Assembly (NCBI GenBank): GCA_021732605.1 | Contig: JAKFUS010000009.1 | Span: 1 to 40,981, forward strand | Origin: Betaproteobacteria bacterium | GTDB taxonomy: Bacteria > Pseudomonadota > Gammaproteobacteria > Burkholderiales > SG8-41 | Length of the DNA stretch: 40,981 nt | Reading direction: 5' to 3' | In this document: piece after piece, positions 25,760 through 34,443 of the stretch | Numbering within the stretch: the stretch's first letter is position 1 | Layout of the letters: every line of letters starts with the position of its first letter | Made by a program: the position numbers and the translations under genes | Notes under the pieces: generated by a model | Databases searched by the model: none | The model's input: the letters and a program-made list of their open reading frames with translations, nothing else | Told to the model about the DNA's origin: nothing

Positions 25760-26773
25760 TCATTGAGCCTTCAGGTATGGCATGACCATGCGCACCTCAA
25801 AGGTGTTTTCTCCGATCTGCGTGGTCAGCTCCGCAGCGACGTCGAAATGCAGCTGCAGACGTTCGCGGATATTGGCCAGCGCCATCTTGTTGCCAACATG
25901 GTGGTCACCGTCCAGCCGGTACGGGTTGCGCAACATCACATGAAGGCGGTCATGTGCAACATGGATATTGATACTCACCATGCCCGGCGTTTCCGCCGGC
26001 TCAATGCCGTGATACACCGCGTTTTCCAGCAGGGGCTGCAGGGCCAGCGGCGGCACCAGCGCATCCGGCGGCATCATTTCAATCTGCCACTCGACCTGCA
26101 GACGCTCTCCCAGCCGCAACTGTTCCAGCTCCAGATACTGGCGGCACAGTTCGATCTCCTGCGAAATCGGCGTCAGTTTCCGGTTGTCGGCCATCAGCGC
26201 GCGAAACAGTCCGGCCAGATCTTCGAGCGCCGCCTCGGCGCGCCGCGGCTCCTGGCGCACCAGGGACAATACGGCGTTGATGCTGTTAAACAAAAAATGC
26301 GGCCGGATACGCGCCTGCAGTGCCTGCAGCCGCGCTTCCGCCAATGCCGGCGATAACGCGCGTCCGCGCAGGTCGAAATACCCGAGCAGCATGCCGGTGG
26401 ATAGCGCGACGATGAACAGCCATCGCGGCAGGGAATGCACTTCGACAAAAAACAGTCCGCTGGTGGCGAAATGCAGCGCGATGGTCAGCGCCAGCTCGAT
26501 CGCCACGATGGCGAGAATCGCCACCACGTACGGCAGGCGGCGCAACACGTCACCCACTGCGGCAAGCACCAGCAGACTCAGGATCAGCAAGGGTTCGACC
26601 AGCGCCGCGTTTTCCGTGAACTGCGCCGGCCATTCGCGTACCGTCGGCACCTGCAGCAAGGCCGCGAGCAGTGCAATGCCGTTCACGATCAGCACAATAC
26701 GCAGCAGAATTCCGAAATTGCGGAAGTCCGGCAGGGGGCCGGTGTTGGCAATATGATTTATACTTCGCGCCAT
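25760..26773 (-). CDS. algZ: Membrane sensor histidine kinase, LytS/AlgZ-like
   Basis: 337 residues. Four membrane segments (about 21-42, 60-77, 81-105, 117-133) precede a His_kinase domain with the LytS-type H-box [15 protein letters not shown] (His159) and a HATPase domain whose N-box is [13 protein letters not shown]. The phosphorylated histidine motif PHFLFN identifies this family, which lacks a classical DHp sequence. It would phosphorylate Asp61 of the adjacent LytTR regulator. It is divergent from argH across only 47 bp. The start 26773 lies right at the end of a possible -10 element. Confidence 0.92.
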   Translation of the reverse strand: MARSINHIANTGPLPDFRNFGILLRIVLIVNGIALLAALLQVPTVREWPAQFTENAALVEPLLILSLLVLAAVGDVLRRLPYVVAILAIVAIELALTIALHFATSGLFFVEVHSLPRWLFIVALSTGMLLGYFDLRGRALSPALAEARLQALQARIRPHFLFNSINAVLSLVRQEPRRAEAALEDLAGLFRALMADNRKLTPISQEIELCRQYLELEQLRLGERLQVEWQIEMMPPDALVPPLALQPLLENAVYHGIEPAETPGMVSINIHVAHDRLHVMLRNPYRLDGDHHVGNKMALANIRERLQLHFDVAAELTTQIGENTFEVRMVMPYLKAQ

Positions 26774-26788
26774 GGCAGTTTCATTCTA

Positions 26789-26812
26789 GCAGGGCCTGTA
26801 AACAGCCCCTGC
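26789..26812. promoter_or_regulatory. 24-bp dyad between algZ and argH
   Basis: Arms GCAGGG-n-CTGT and ACAG-n-CCCTGC face each other around AA, matching in 20 of 24 positions. It begins directly next to a TAGAAT (-10-like, minus strand, 26783-26788) of algZ and ends 8 bp before the argH ATG, so a bound protein would touch both genes; as RNA it would form a hairpin just before the argH start. Confidence 0.5.
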
Positions 26813-26820
26813 AAATATCC

Positions 26821-28248
26821 ATGTCGGCAAAAGACAAAGCAACGGACAAAACGAAAAACGGCGCGAAGCCGAACGCCACCAAAGCGTGGTCGGGGCGTTT
26901 CAGCGAACCCGTTGACGATCTGGTCAAACGTTTCACCGCCTCCGTCGGCTTCGACCAGCGGCTCGCGGAATTCGACATCCAGGGTTCGGTAGCGCATGCC
27001 CGCATGCTGCATGCCGTCGGCATCCTGACCGCGGCCGACCTCGAAGCCATCGAAAAAGGCCTGGCTGCCATCAGCGATGAAATCCGCGCCGGCACCTTCC
27101 CGTGGTCGATCGATCTCGAAGATGTGCATCTCAATATCGAGCGCCGCCTGACCGACATGGTCGGTGACGCCGGCAAACGGCTGCACACCGGCCGCTCGCG
27201 CAACGACCAGGTGGCCACCGACGTTCGGCTCTACCTGCGCGCGGCGATCGACCATGTGCAGACCCTGATCAAGGGGCTGCAGCGGGCGCTGCTCGACCTC
27301 GCAGAACAACATACCGATACGGTGATGCCGGGCTTCACCCACCTGCAGGTGGCGCAGCCGGTGTCATTTGCGCATCACCTGCTTGCTTACTTTGAAATGC
27401 TGTCGCGTGACGCGCAGCGTTTTGCCGACTGCCGCAAACGCGTCAACCGGCTGCCGCTGGGTGCCGCGGCACTGGCCGGCACCTCATTTCCGATTGACCG
27501 CCAGATGGTGGCCAAGGAGCTGGGCTTCGACGGCGTCTGCGAAAACTCGCTGGATGCCGTCTCCGACCGCGACTTTGCGATTGAATTCGTCGCCGCAGGC
27601 GCGCTGCTGATGACTCATTTGTCGCGCTTCAGTGAAGAACTGATCCTGTGGATGAGCCCGCGTTTCGGTTTCATCGACATTGCCGACCGGTACTGCACCG
27701 GTTCGTCGATCATGCCGCAGAAAAAAAATCCCGATGTCGCGGAACTGGTGCGCGGCAAGACCGGCCGCGTCAACGGCCACCTGGTCGCACTGCTGACCCT
27801 GATGAAGGGCCAGCCGCTGGCGTACAACAAGGACAACCAGGAAGACAAGGAACCGCTGCTCGACACCGTCGATACGCTGATGATGAGCTTGGCGGTATTC
27901 GCCGGCATGGTCGGTGGCATCACTGTCAACGTCGAGCGGATGCGCGCCGCAGCCCGTGAAGGGTATGCCACGGCCACCGACCTCGCCGACTACCTGGTGA
28001 AGAAAGGCCTGCCGTTCCGCGAAGCCCATGAAGCCGTGGCCCAAGCTGTGCGCTTCGCCGAGACCCGCGGCTGCGACCTCGCCGAACTCTCACTCGACGA
28101 CCTGCGGCAATTTTCAAAACTGATCACGGCCGATGCGTTTGACGCGCTGACGCTCGAAGGTTCGATGAACAGCCGCAGTCACATCGGCGGCACTGCGCCG
28201 GCGCGGGTCAAAGCCGCGATCGCCAAAGCACGCAAAATGTTGCTGTAA
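26821..28248 (+). CDS. argH: Argininosuccinate lyase
   Basis: 475 residues. It splits argininosuccinate to arginine and fumarate, the last step of arginine synthesis. HTGRSRNDQ (122-130), THLQVAQP and the fumarase/aspartase superfamily signature [11 protein letters not shown] (294-304) are intact. The first about 20 residues, rich in Lys, Asp and Thr, extend beyond the usual start before [13 protein letters not shown] 26821 is chosen because the next in-frame Met lies well inside the conserved region and earlier in-frame ATGs fall inside algZ. Confidence 0.97.
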   Translation: MSAKDKATDKTKNGAKPNATKAWSGRFSEPVDDLVKRFTASVGFDQRLAEFDIQGSVAHARMLHAVGILTAADLEAIEKGLAAISDEIRAGTFPWSIDLEDVHLNIERRLTDMVGDAGKRLHTGRSRNDQVATDVRLYLRAAIDHVQTLIKGLQRALLDLAEQHTDTVMPGFTHLQVAQPVSFAHHLLAYFEMLSRDAQRFADCRKRVNRLPLGAAALAGTSFPIDRQMVAKELGFDGVCENSLDAVSDRDFAIEFVAAGALLMTHLSRFSEELILWMSPRFGFIDIADRYCTGSSIMPQKKNPDVAELVRGKTGRVNGHLVALLTLMKGQPLAYNKDNQEDKEPLLDTVDTLMMSLAVFAGMVGGITVNVERMRAAAREGYATATDLADYLVKKGLPFREAHEAVAQAVRFAETRGCDLAELSLDDLRQFSKLITADAFDALTLEGSMNSRSHIGGTAPARVKAAIAKARKMLL

Positions 28249-28296
28249 TTCGTGTTGCTGCGATTTTGTTGCTGTAATGCGCGCCGATCTGCTTTA

Positions 28297-29325
28297 TTAA
28301 TTCGGCCGCGGCGCGGCCGCGCTTGCGCGCACCACCAATTCGGTCGGTAGTTTGCAGCGCAAATCCACCGCCTTGCCTTCCAGCCGCTGCAGCAGATGCC
28401 TGGCGGCATAAATACCGAGATCCGTGGTCGGAAAGCGCACGGTGGTCAGCGCCGGCGTCATCAACGCGGCAATTTCCATGTCGTCAAAACCGGTGATCGA
28501 GACATCCGCCGGCACCACCAGTCCCTGCACCTGGCATTCGGCGACCGCACCGATCGCCAGCACGTCGTTGCCGCAGATCACTGCGGTCGGCCGCTCGGGT
28601 TCCGCCATCAGTTCGCGCAAGCCTTCGCGGCCTCCGGTATGGGTGTACGGTTTTTCCACCACTTGTTCAGCATTCAGGGTGATTCCGCGTGCCGTCAGCG
28701 CGTCGCGTACGCCTGCCAGTCGTTCCTGCGCGCGTTCGTTGTGCACGGTAATGCCGGAAACCATCGCAAAACGACGATGACCGAGGTCGAGCAGGTAATT
28801 GGTGATGCGCACCGCGGCAGCGCGGTTGTCGAAACCGACGCAGGGGTGATTGCCGCTTTCATCAAAGGCCCAGGTCAGCACATAAGGTACATCATTCGAC
28901 TCGATCATCCGGTAGATGTCGGGGTGGTGCGTGGTACCCAGCAGCACCAGACCGTCGACGCCGCGCTCAATCAGCGTGCGCGTGACGCGGGCCTCGATAT
29001 CGGCATCGAACTCGTGGCTGGCCAGCAGCAGCACATAACCGGCGGCGTCGAGCGTGCGCTGCAGTGCGTGGATGGTGTTGGCAAAAATCGCATTGTCCAG
29101 CGTCGGCACCACCGCACCGATGGTGTGTGTACGCCGCGACGCCAGCGCGCGCGCCGCGCCATGCGCAACATAACCGAGACTGCGCGCCGCCTGCTGCACG
29201 CGCTCCAGCGTGCGCGCCTTGACCTTGTGCGGCAGTGTCAGTGCGCGCGACACCGTCGCCGTCGATACCTTGGCCAGTCGCGCGACATCGGCGAGCCGGG
29301 CCGCCTTGTTGGACCGGGTTCTCAT
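28297..29325 (-). CDS. LacI/GalR-family transcriptional regulator
   Basis: 342 residues. A helix-turn-helix at about 11-30, LADVARLAKVSTATVSRAL, is followed by the hinge ALASRRTHTIG and a periplasmic-binding-protein-like effector domain ending FPTTDLGIYAARHLL. LacI members bind palindromes with a central CG and respond to a small ligand. It lies downstream of xsc on the same strand, and a LacI-type palindrome overlaps the xsc promoter, so xsc is its probable target. The ligand could be a sulfonate or pathway intermediate, but this is inference. A terminator separates it from xsc. Confidence 0.93.
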   Translation of the reverse strand: MRTRSNKAARLADVARLAKVSTATVSRALTLPHKVKARTLERVQQAARSLGYVAHGAARALASRRTHTIGAVVPTLDNAIFANTIHALQRTLDAAGYVLLLASHEFDADIEARVTRTLIERGVDGLVLLGTTHHPDIYRMIESNDVPYVLTWAFDESGNHPCVGFDNRAAAVRITNYLLDLGHRRFAMVSGITVHNERAQERLAGVRDALTARGITLNAEQVVEKPYTHTGGREGLRELMAEPERPTAVICGNDVLAIGAVAECQVQGLVVPADVSITGFDDMEIAALMTPALTTVRFPTTDLGIYAARHLLQRLEGKAVDLRCKLPTELVVRASAAAPRPN

Positions 29326-29347
29326 TGCAGATCAGCGTGACCGGAGA

Positions 29348-29373
29348 AAAAAGCCGGCTTCAGCCGGCTTTTT
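29348..29373. terminator. Bidirectional-looking terminator after xsc
   Basis: AAAAAGCCGGCT/AGCCGGCTTTTT with a 2-nt loop has A and T runs on both sides; on the minus strand it ends xsc transcription 20-45 nt past the stop and before the LacI-type gene. Confidence 0.9.
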
Positions 29374-29392
29374 CCATGACGGTCGGTGGCTA

Positions 29393-31168
29393 TTAGCGGT
29401 ATTGCTTGGCACTGTGCTTGCGGTACTTGGCCAGCAACCGTTGCGGCTGGCGGAAGGCATCGCGGCGGAACGGATCGCCCAGCTCCTGCGTCAGCATCAT
29501 GTTGATCACCGTCGGCTTGTTGGAACGCACTGCTGCGCGCAGCGCATCACCGACCTCATCGACATGCTCCACCGTCAGGCCCTGCGCACCCATCGCTTCC
29601 GCAACATCGGCGAAATTCGGGTTCTGCAGGTTGGTGCCGAGGAAGCGGTTCTCGAAATAATCGACCTGGTTCTTTTTCTCGGCGCCCCACTGCCCGTTGT
29701 TGAAAACGACAGCGATTGCGGGGATTTTTTCGCGCACGCAGGTCATCACTTCATTCAGACTCATGCCCCAGGCACCGTCGCCGACATAGGCAATGGCCGG
29801 ACGATCCGGACGACCAACCTTGGCGCCCATCACTGCCGGGAAGGCATAACCGCAGTTGCCGAAACTCATCGCGGCAAGGAACGACGGCGCCTGCTCAAAA
29901 TGCAGGTAACTGTTGGACACCGAGCAGACGTTGCCGATGTCGGTGGAGACCATCGCGTTTTTTGGCATCGCGCGCGCCAGTGCCGCCAGCGCCTGGCGCG
30001 GCCCGATGCGTGTCTTGGTATTCGGCGAGGGCCATTTGTCGAGTTCTTCGGTCCAGGCTTTTTTCGCTTTTTGCACTTCGGCGATGCGCGCCTTGTTGGG
30101 TGTCAGCTTGACGATGGCCTTCACGCGCTCAAGCAAGGCAACCGCCGCCAGCTTGGCGTCACCGCAGATGCCGATGGTGGTTTTTTTGACCAGACCGAGC
30201 ATGCGCGAATCGGCGTCGATCTGGATGATCTTGGCGTTTTTCGGCCAGTAATCGAGACCGTGCTGCGGCAATGTGCCGAACGGTCCCAGCCGCGAACCCA
30301 GCGCCAGCACCACATCGGCCTTGGCGATGATGTTCATCGCAGCCTTCGACCCCTGGTAACCCAGCGGGCCACAGCACAAGGCATGACTGGCCGGGAAGGA
30401 ATCATTGTGCAGATAGGAATTCACCACCGGTGCGCTCAGATACTCGGCAAGTGCCACGCATTCCTTGATGCCATTACCCATGATCACGCCGCCGCCCGAG
30501 AGGATCACCGGGAATTTGGCGCGGGCCAGCATCCGGGCTGCGGCATCGAGTGACTCCGGTCCGCCGGCCGCGCGCTCCAGCTTGTGCGGCTGCGGAATGT
30601 CGTAATCGCCTTCGCCATAAAAATAATCACGCGGAATGTTGATCTGCACCGGGCCGCGTTCGGCCATCGCGATGTCGAAGGCACGACCGGTCAGTTCGGC
30701 GATGCGCAGCGGTGAATTGACATGCACCTGCCACTTGGAGATTTTGGAAAAAATCGGCATCTGCTCGGTTTCCTGGAAACCACCGAGGCCCATGCTCAGG
30801 CTGCCCGATTCCGGGGTCACGCAGACCACCGGCGAATGTGCCCAATACGCGGCGGCAATGCCAGTGACAAAATTGGTGATGCCGGGGCCATTCTGCGCAA
30901 TACACACGCCGTGTTTGCCGGTGACCCGCGAATAGCCGTCGGCCATGTGAGCGGCATTCTGTTCATGCGCCACTGACAGGAAACGGATGCCGGCCAGCGG
31001 GAACAGGTCATGCGCGTCCATGTACGCCGAGCCGACAATGCCGAAGGTGTCCTTGACGCCTTGCGCGACCATTGTTTCGACAAACGCCTCGGACGGGGTC
31101 ATGCGCACTTTGCCGCCAGCAGCAGCGGCTGCTTTGGCGATGGTTTTGCTATCTGCCATGGTATTCAT
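29393..31168 (-). CDS. xsc: Sulfoacetaldehyde acetyltransferase
   Basis: 591 residues, a thiamine-pyrophosphate enzyme of the acetolactate-synthase fold. Xsc converts sulfoacetaldehyde and phosphate into acetyl phosphate and sulfite. The residues fit Xsc more than acetolactate synthase: MTPSEAFVETMVAQGV, VAHEQNAAHMADGYSRVTG with TPP-activating Glu69, LGGFQETEQMP, SYLHNDSFPASH, LPQHGLDYWPKNAK and ELGDPFRRDAF. The TPP diphosphate site is GDGAWGMSLNE. The linker between middle and C-terminal domains (after KKAWTEELDKW) looks shorter than in Xsc sequences I remember. ATG 31168 has GGAGG at 7-bp spacing; the longer frame to 31234 lacks one. Confidence 0.92.
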   Translation of the reverse strand: MNTMADSKTIAKAAAAAGGKVRMTPSEAFVETMVAQGVKDTFGIVGSAYMDAHDLFPLAGIRFLSVAHEQNAAHMADGYSRVTGKHGVCIAQNGPGITNFVTGIAAAYWAHSPVVCVTPESGSLSMGLGGFQETEQMPIFSKISKWQVHVNSPLRIAELTGRAFDIAMAERGPVQINIPRDYFYGEGDYDIPQPHKLERAAGGPESLDAAARMLARAKFPVILSGGGVIMGNGIKECVALAEYLSAPVVNSYLHNDSFPASHALCCGPLGYQGSKAAMNIIAKADVVLALGSRLGPFGTLPQHGLDYWPKNAKIIQIDADSRMLGLVKKTTIGICGDAKLAAVALLERVKAIVKLTPNKARIAEVQKAKKAWTEELDKWPSPNTKTRIGPRQALAALARAMPKNAMVSTDIGNVCSVSNSYLHFEQAPSFLAAMSFGNCGYAFPAVMGAKVGRPDRPAIAYVGDGAWGMSLNEVMTCVREKIPAIAVVFNNGQWGAEKKNQVDYFENRFLGTNLQNPNFADVAEAMGAQGLTVEHVDEVGDALRAAVRSNKPTVINMMLTQELGDPFRRDAFRQPQRLLAKYRKHSAKQYR

Positions 31169-31296
31169 GGGTGTTCCTCCGCAGTAAAAAGGGTGGCGGC
31201 ATGGGGTGATGACTTGCTGCACTCCCCGGCTCACGCAATCACAGTGTTATTGAAGACCTAGCCCGGCCAGTCGATCAAAGCAACCGACGGCCCAGC

Positions 31297-31325
31297 ATGA
31301 TACGCTGCCGGCCAAACCAGTGCAA
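31297..31325 (-). promoter_or_regulatory. Predicted xsc promoter
   Basis: Minus-strand TTGCAC (31320-31325) and TATCAT (31297-31302) are separated by exactly 17 bp; transcription would start near 31290 with a leader of about 120 nt to the xsc ATG. Confidence 0.6.
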
Positions 31326-31335
31326 ACGCTTGCAC
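31320..31335. promoter_or_regulatory. LacI-family operator overlapping the xsc -35 element
   Basis: GTGCAAACGCTTGCAC is a 16-bp palindrome broken at only two inner positions around the central CG, the TGCAANCGNTTGCA form bound by LacI/GalR proteins. One half is the -35 hexamer of the xsc promoter, so binding would block RNA polymerase. Confidence 0.7.
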
Positions 31336-31486
31336 AAAGGCGCGTAACTCTTTGTTTTTATTTATTAATTTTGTTTTTCTGCTGGACGGGGTTTTGCTGC
31401 AAGCCGTTGTTTTGGCTGCAATTTTATCGGGCAAGCTACAATCCAGCTACTGATGTCTCTTGCCGCACCCCGAATCCGGAGTTGAA

Positions 31487-34432
31487 TTGAACGCCCCCGT
31501 AGATGGCCACCGGCTGCTGACTGCCGCCGACCCCGCCGTGCTGGCCGAGCAGCTCGCCCGCCGCATCAGCGGCGAAGTCCGTTTTGATACCGGTGCACGC
31601 GCCGCCTATTCCGCCGACGCCTCGAACTACCGCCAAGTGCCGATCGGCGTGGTGATCCCGCGCAGCATTGAAGACATCGCCGCCACCCTGGATATCTGCC
31701 GCGAACTGGGCGTGCCCATCCTGCCGCGCGGCGGCGGCACTTCGCAGAACGGCCAGTGCGTCAACGTCGCAGTAGTAATAGATACCTCCAAATATCTCAA
31801 CCGTGTGCTGGAAATCGATCCGGTTGCGCAGACCGCGCGGGTGGAGCCGGGAACGGTCTGCGACACGCTGCGCGATGCCGCGGAACAACACGGCCTGACC
31901 TTCGGCCCGGATCCGGCCACCCACAGCCGTTGCACGCTGGGCGGCATGATCGGCAACAACTCCTGCGGCGCGCATTCGGTGATGGCGGGCAAAACCGTCG
32001 ACAACGTCGAAACCCTGGACATCATTACTTATGACGGCCTGCGCCTGACCGTCGGTCCGACCAGCGAAGACGAACTGGTACGCATCATCCGCGCCGGGGG
32101 CCGCCGCGGTGAAATTTACGGCCGGTTGCGCGCACTGCGCGACAAATACGCCGATCTGATCCGCGCGCGCTTCCCGAAAATCAAGCGCCGCGTCTCCGGT
32201 TACAACCTCGACCAGCTGTTGCCGGAAAACGGTTTCAACGTCGCGCGCGCACTGGTCGGCACCGAAGGCACCTGCGTGGTCACGCTGCAGGCGAAAACCC
32301 GGCTGGTGCACAGCCCGCGGTCGCGGGTGATCCTGGTGCTGGGCTTTTCCGACATCTACGCCGCCGGCGATGCCGTTCCTGAAATTCTTCCGTTCCAACC
32401 CATCGCCACCGAAGGCCTCGATGAACGCATCATCGGCGGCCTGCGCGAACGCGGGCTGCGCGGCGACGACATCGCGCTGCTGCCGGCGGGCGATGCGTGG
32501 ATCATGATTGAGTTTGGCGCCGAGACTGTGGACGAAGCCAGTGCGCAGGCTAAGGCGCTGGTCGACCATTACGCCGGCAAAGCGGCGGCACCTCAGACGT
32601 TAAAACCTTCTTCATGGCTGATCACGGATCAGTCCATGTGCGAACGCATCTGGACCATTCGCGAAACCGCGGCGTCCGCCACAGCGCTGACCATCCATCC
32701 CGACCAGCCCGATCCCGTCGTCGGCTGGGAAGATGCCGCCGTCGATCCACTGCGCCTCGGCGATTACCTGCGCGAATTTCAGGCACTGGTCGACCGCCAC
32801 GGTTACGAGACTTCGCTCTACGGCCATTTCGGCGACGGCTGTATCCACGCCCGCATCACCTTCGACACGCGCTCCGCTGAGGGCATCAAGGTCTGGCGCA
32901 GTTTTCTGCGCGCGGCCGCGGAACTGGTGGTCAAATACGGCGGCTCGCTGTCCGGTGAACACGGTGACGGCCAGGCCAAAGCCGAATTCCTGCCGATCAT
33001 GTACGGCGAAGAGCTGATGCAGGCGTTCCGCGAATTCAAGGCGATCTGGGATCCGCACAACCGGATGAATCCAGGCAAGGTCATCGATCCGTATCGCGCC
33101 GATGAAAACCTGAAATACGGCCCCGACTATCACCCGGTGCGTCCTGCCACACAGTTTTCGTTCATCAGCCGCGAAGGCCAAGGCTTCAACCGCGCTGTCG
33201 AACGCTGCGTCGGCATGGGCAAGTGCCGTGCGGATACCGGTGGCGTGATGTGCCCGAGTTACCGCGCCACGCGCGAAGAACGCTTTTCAACGCGGGGACG
33301 CGCGCGCCTGCTGGCGGAAATGCTGCGCGGTGAAATCATTCATGACGGCTGGCGCAATGAAGAAGTTCGCGAAGCTCTGGACCTGTGCCTCGCCTGTAAA
33401 GGCTGCAAAAGCGATTGTCCGACGCATACCGACATGGCCTCGTACAAGGCCGAGTTCATGCACCATCACTATCTGGGCCGCTTGCGTCCGGTGCAGGCCT
33501 ACACCATGGGCCTGATCAAGCGCTGGGCGCGGGTTGCCTCTCTGGCGCCGCGCCTGGTCAACCTGCTGACGCATACGCCGGGACTGGCAGCCTTGATCAA
33601 GTTCGCTGGCGGTGTTGCGCAAAAACGTGAGATTCCGAAATTCGCCCGCCGCACCTTCCGCACCTGGTTCCTGCGCCGGCGTGCTGCGCCGCAGACCCCC
33701 GGCCCGCGCGGCCGCGTCATCCTGTGGGCCGACACCTTCAACAATCATTTCCAGCCCGGCTCGGCCGCCGCCGCGGTCGAAGTGCTGGAAGCGCTGGGTT
33801 ACACCGTTACTGTTCCGCAGAAGCATTTATGCTGCGGCCGGCCGCTGTACGATTTCGGCATGCTCGACAGCGCGCGCAACCATCTGAAGGAAATCCTCAA
33901 CGCGTTGCAGGATGACATCCGCGCCGGGGTGCCGATCGTCGGCCTCGAACCAGCCTGTCTGTCGGTGTTCCGCGATGAACTGCTGAATTTTTTCCCCGAC
34001 GATGTGCTGGCGCAGCGCTTGAGCAAACAAACCCATCTGTTCAGCGATTTTCTGATGAACATCAGCGACTGGGACGCCCCGCAACTCGGCGGTGAGGCGC
34101 TGGTGCATGGCCATTGCCACCAGAAATCAATCTTCGGCATGGCCGGCGAAATGGCGCTGCTGAAACGGCTGGGCATCCGCGCGCGCACTGTGGAGTCCGG
34201 CTGCTGCGGCATGGCCGGCGCGTTCGGCTTTAACCCCAAACACTATGACGTCTCGGTCAAAGCCGGCGAGGCCGCCTTGCTGCCGGCGGTGCGGGCAGCC
34301 GACGAACACACCATGATCGTCGCCAGCGGCTACAGTTGCCGCGAACAGATTGCGCAACTCACCGACCGCAATGCGCTGCATGTTTCCGAAGTCGTCGCGC
34401 TCGCGCTGAACCGCGCGCGCGACCGCCGCTAA
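31487..34432 (+). CDS. FAD/Fe-S dehydrogenase fusion (GlcD-GlcF type; 2-hydroxyacid dehydrogenase family, YdiJ-like)
   Basis: 981 residues. An FAD-binding type 4 domain (about 40-190, with PRGGGTSQNGQ) and FAD-oxidase C-terminal domain (to about 540, with YGHFGDGCIHAR and SGEHGDGQ) are fused to an Fe-S part: CVGMGKCRADTGGVMCPSYR near 574 and CLACKGCKSDCPT near 633, then two CCG domains (LCCGRPLYDFG near 780 and GCCGMAGAFG near 904). Such proteins oxidise D-lactate, D-2-hydroxyglutarate or glycolate to the quinone pool. Facing xsc and followed by a TauE exporter, a hydroxy-sulfonate such as sulfolactate is a possible substrate; inference only. Start is TTG 31487 with GGAG five bases upstream; TTG 31460 is an earlier option. 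Confidence 0.88.
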   Translation: MNAPVDGHRLLTAADPAVLAEQLARRISGEVRFDTGARAAYSADASNYRQVPIGVVIPRSIEDIAATLDICRELGVPILPRGGGTSQNGQCVNVAVVIDTSKYLNRVLEIDPVAQTARVEPGTVCDTLRDAAEQHGLTFGPDPATHSRCTLGGMIGNNSCGAHSVMAGKTVDNVETLDIITYDGLRLTVGPTSEDELVRIIRAGGRRGEIYGRLRALRDKYADLIRARFPKIKRRVSGYNLDQLLPENGFNVARALVGTEGTCVVTLQAKTRLVHSPRSRVILVLGFSDIYAAGDAVPEILPFQPIATEGLDERIIGGLRERGLRGDDIALLPAGDAWIMIEFGAETVDEASAQAKALVDHYAGKAAAPQTLKPSSWLITDQSMCERIWTIRETAASATALTIHPDQPDPVVGWEDAAVDPLRLGDYLREFQALVDRHGYETSLYGHFGDGCIHARITFDTRSAEGIKVWRSFLRAAAELVVKYGGSLSGEHGDGQAKAEFLPIMYGEELMQAFREFKAIWDPHNRMNPGKVIDPYRADENLKYGPDYHPVRPATQFSFISREGQGFNRAVERCVGMGKCRADTGGVMCPSYRATREERFSTRGRARLLAEMLRGEIIHDGWRNEEVREALDLCLACKGCKSDCPTHTDMASYKAEFMHHHYLGRLRPVQAYTMGLIKRWARVASLAPRLVNLLTHTPGLAALIKFAGGVAQKREIPKFARRTFRTWFLRRRAAPQTPGPRGRVILWADTFNNHFQPGSAAAAVEVLEALGYTVTVPQKHLCCGRPLYDFGMLDSARNHLKEILNALQDDIRAGVPIVGLEPACLSVFRDELLNFFPDDVLAQRLSKQTHLFSDFLMNISDWDAPQLGGEALVHGHCHQKSIFGMAGEMALLKRLGIRARTVESGCCGMAGAFGFNPKHYDVSVKAGEAALLPAVRAADEHTMIVASGYSCREQIAQLTDRNALHVSEVVALALNRARDRR

Positions 34433-34443
34433 GTCACGTCATC

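Larger units (their letters stand above)
31169..31486. other. 318-bp divergent regulatory region between xsc and the FAD/Fe-S dehydrogenase
   Basis: Holds no gene. It carries the xsc promoter and LacI-type operator (31297-31335), an AT-rich T-tract stretch (about 31350-31380), a TACAAT possible -10 for the dehydrogenase at 31437-31442 with only a poorly spaced TTGGCT upstream, and a GGAG ribosome site at 31478-31481. Confidence 0.6.

Noticed and set aside
28245-28280. Repeated TTGCTGTAAT after argH
   Set aside because: Short direct repeat with no hairpin or partner gene; probably chance or slippage.
29210-30553. 447-codon plus-strand open frame
   Set aside because: Antisense to xsc and the LacI gene, crossing a terminator; no recognisable motif.
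31436-32569. 377-codon minus-strand open frame
   Set aside because: Antisense to the FAD domain of the dehydrogenase, whose motifs are clear on the other strand.
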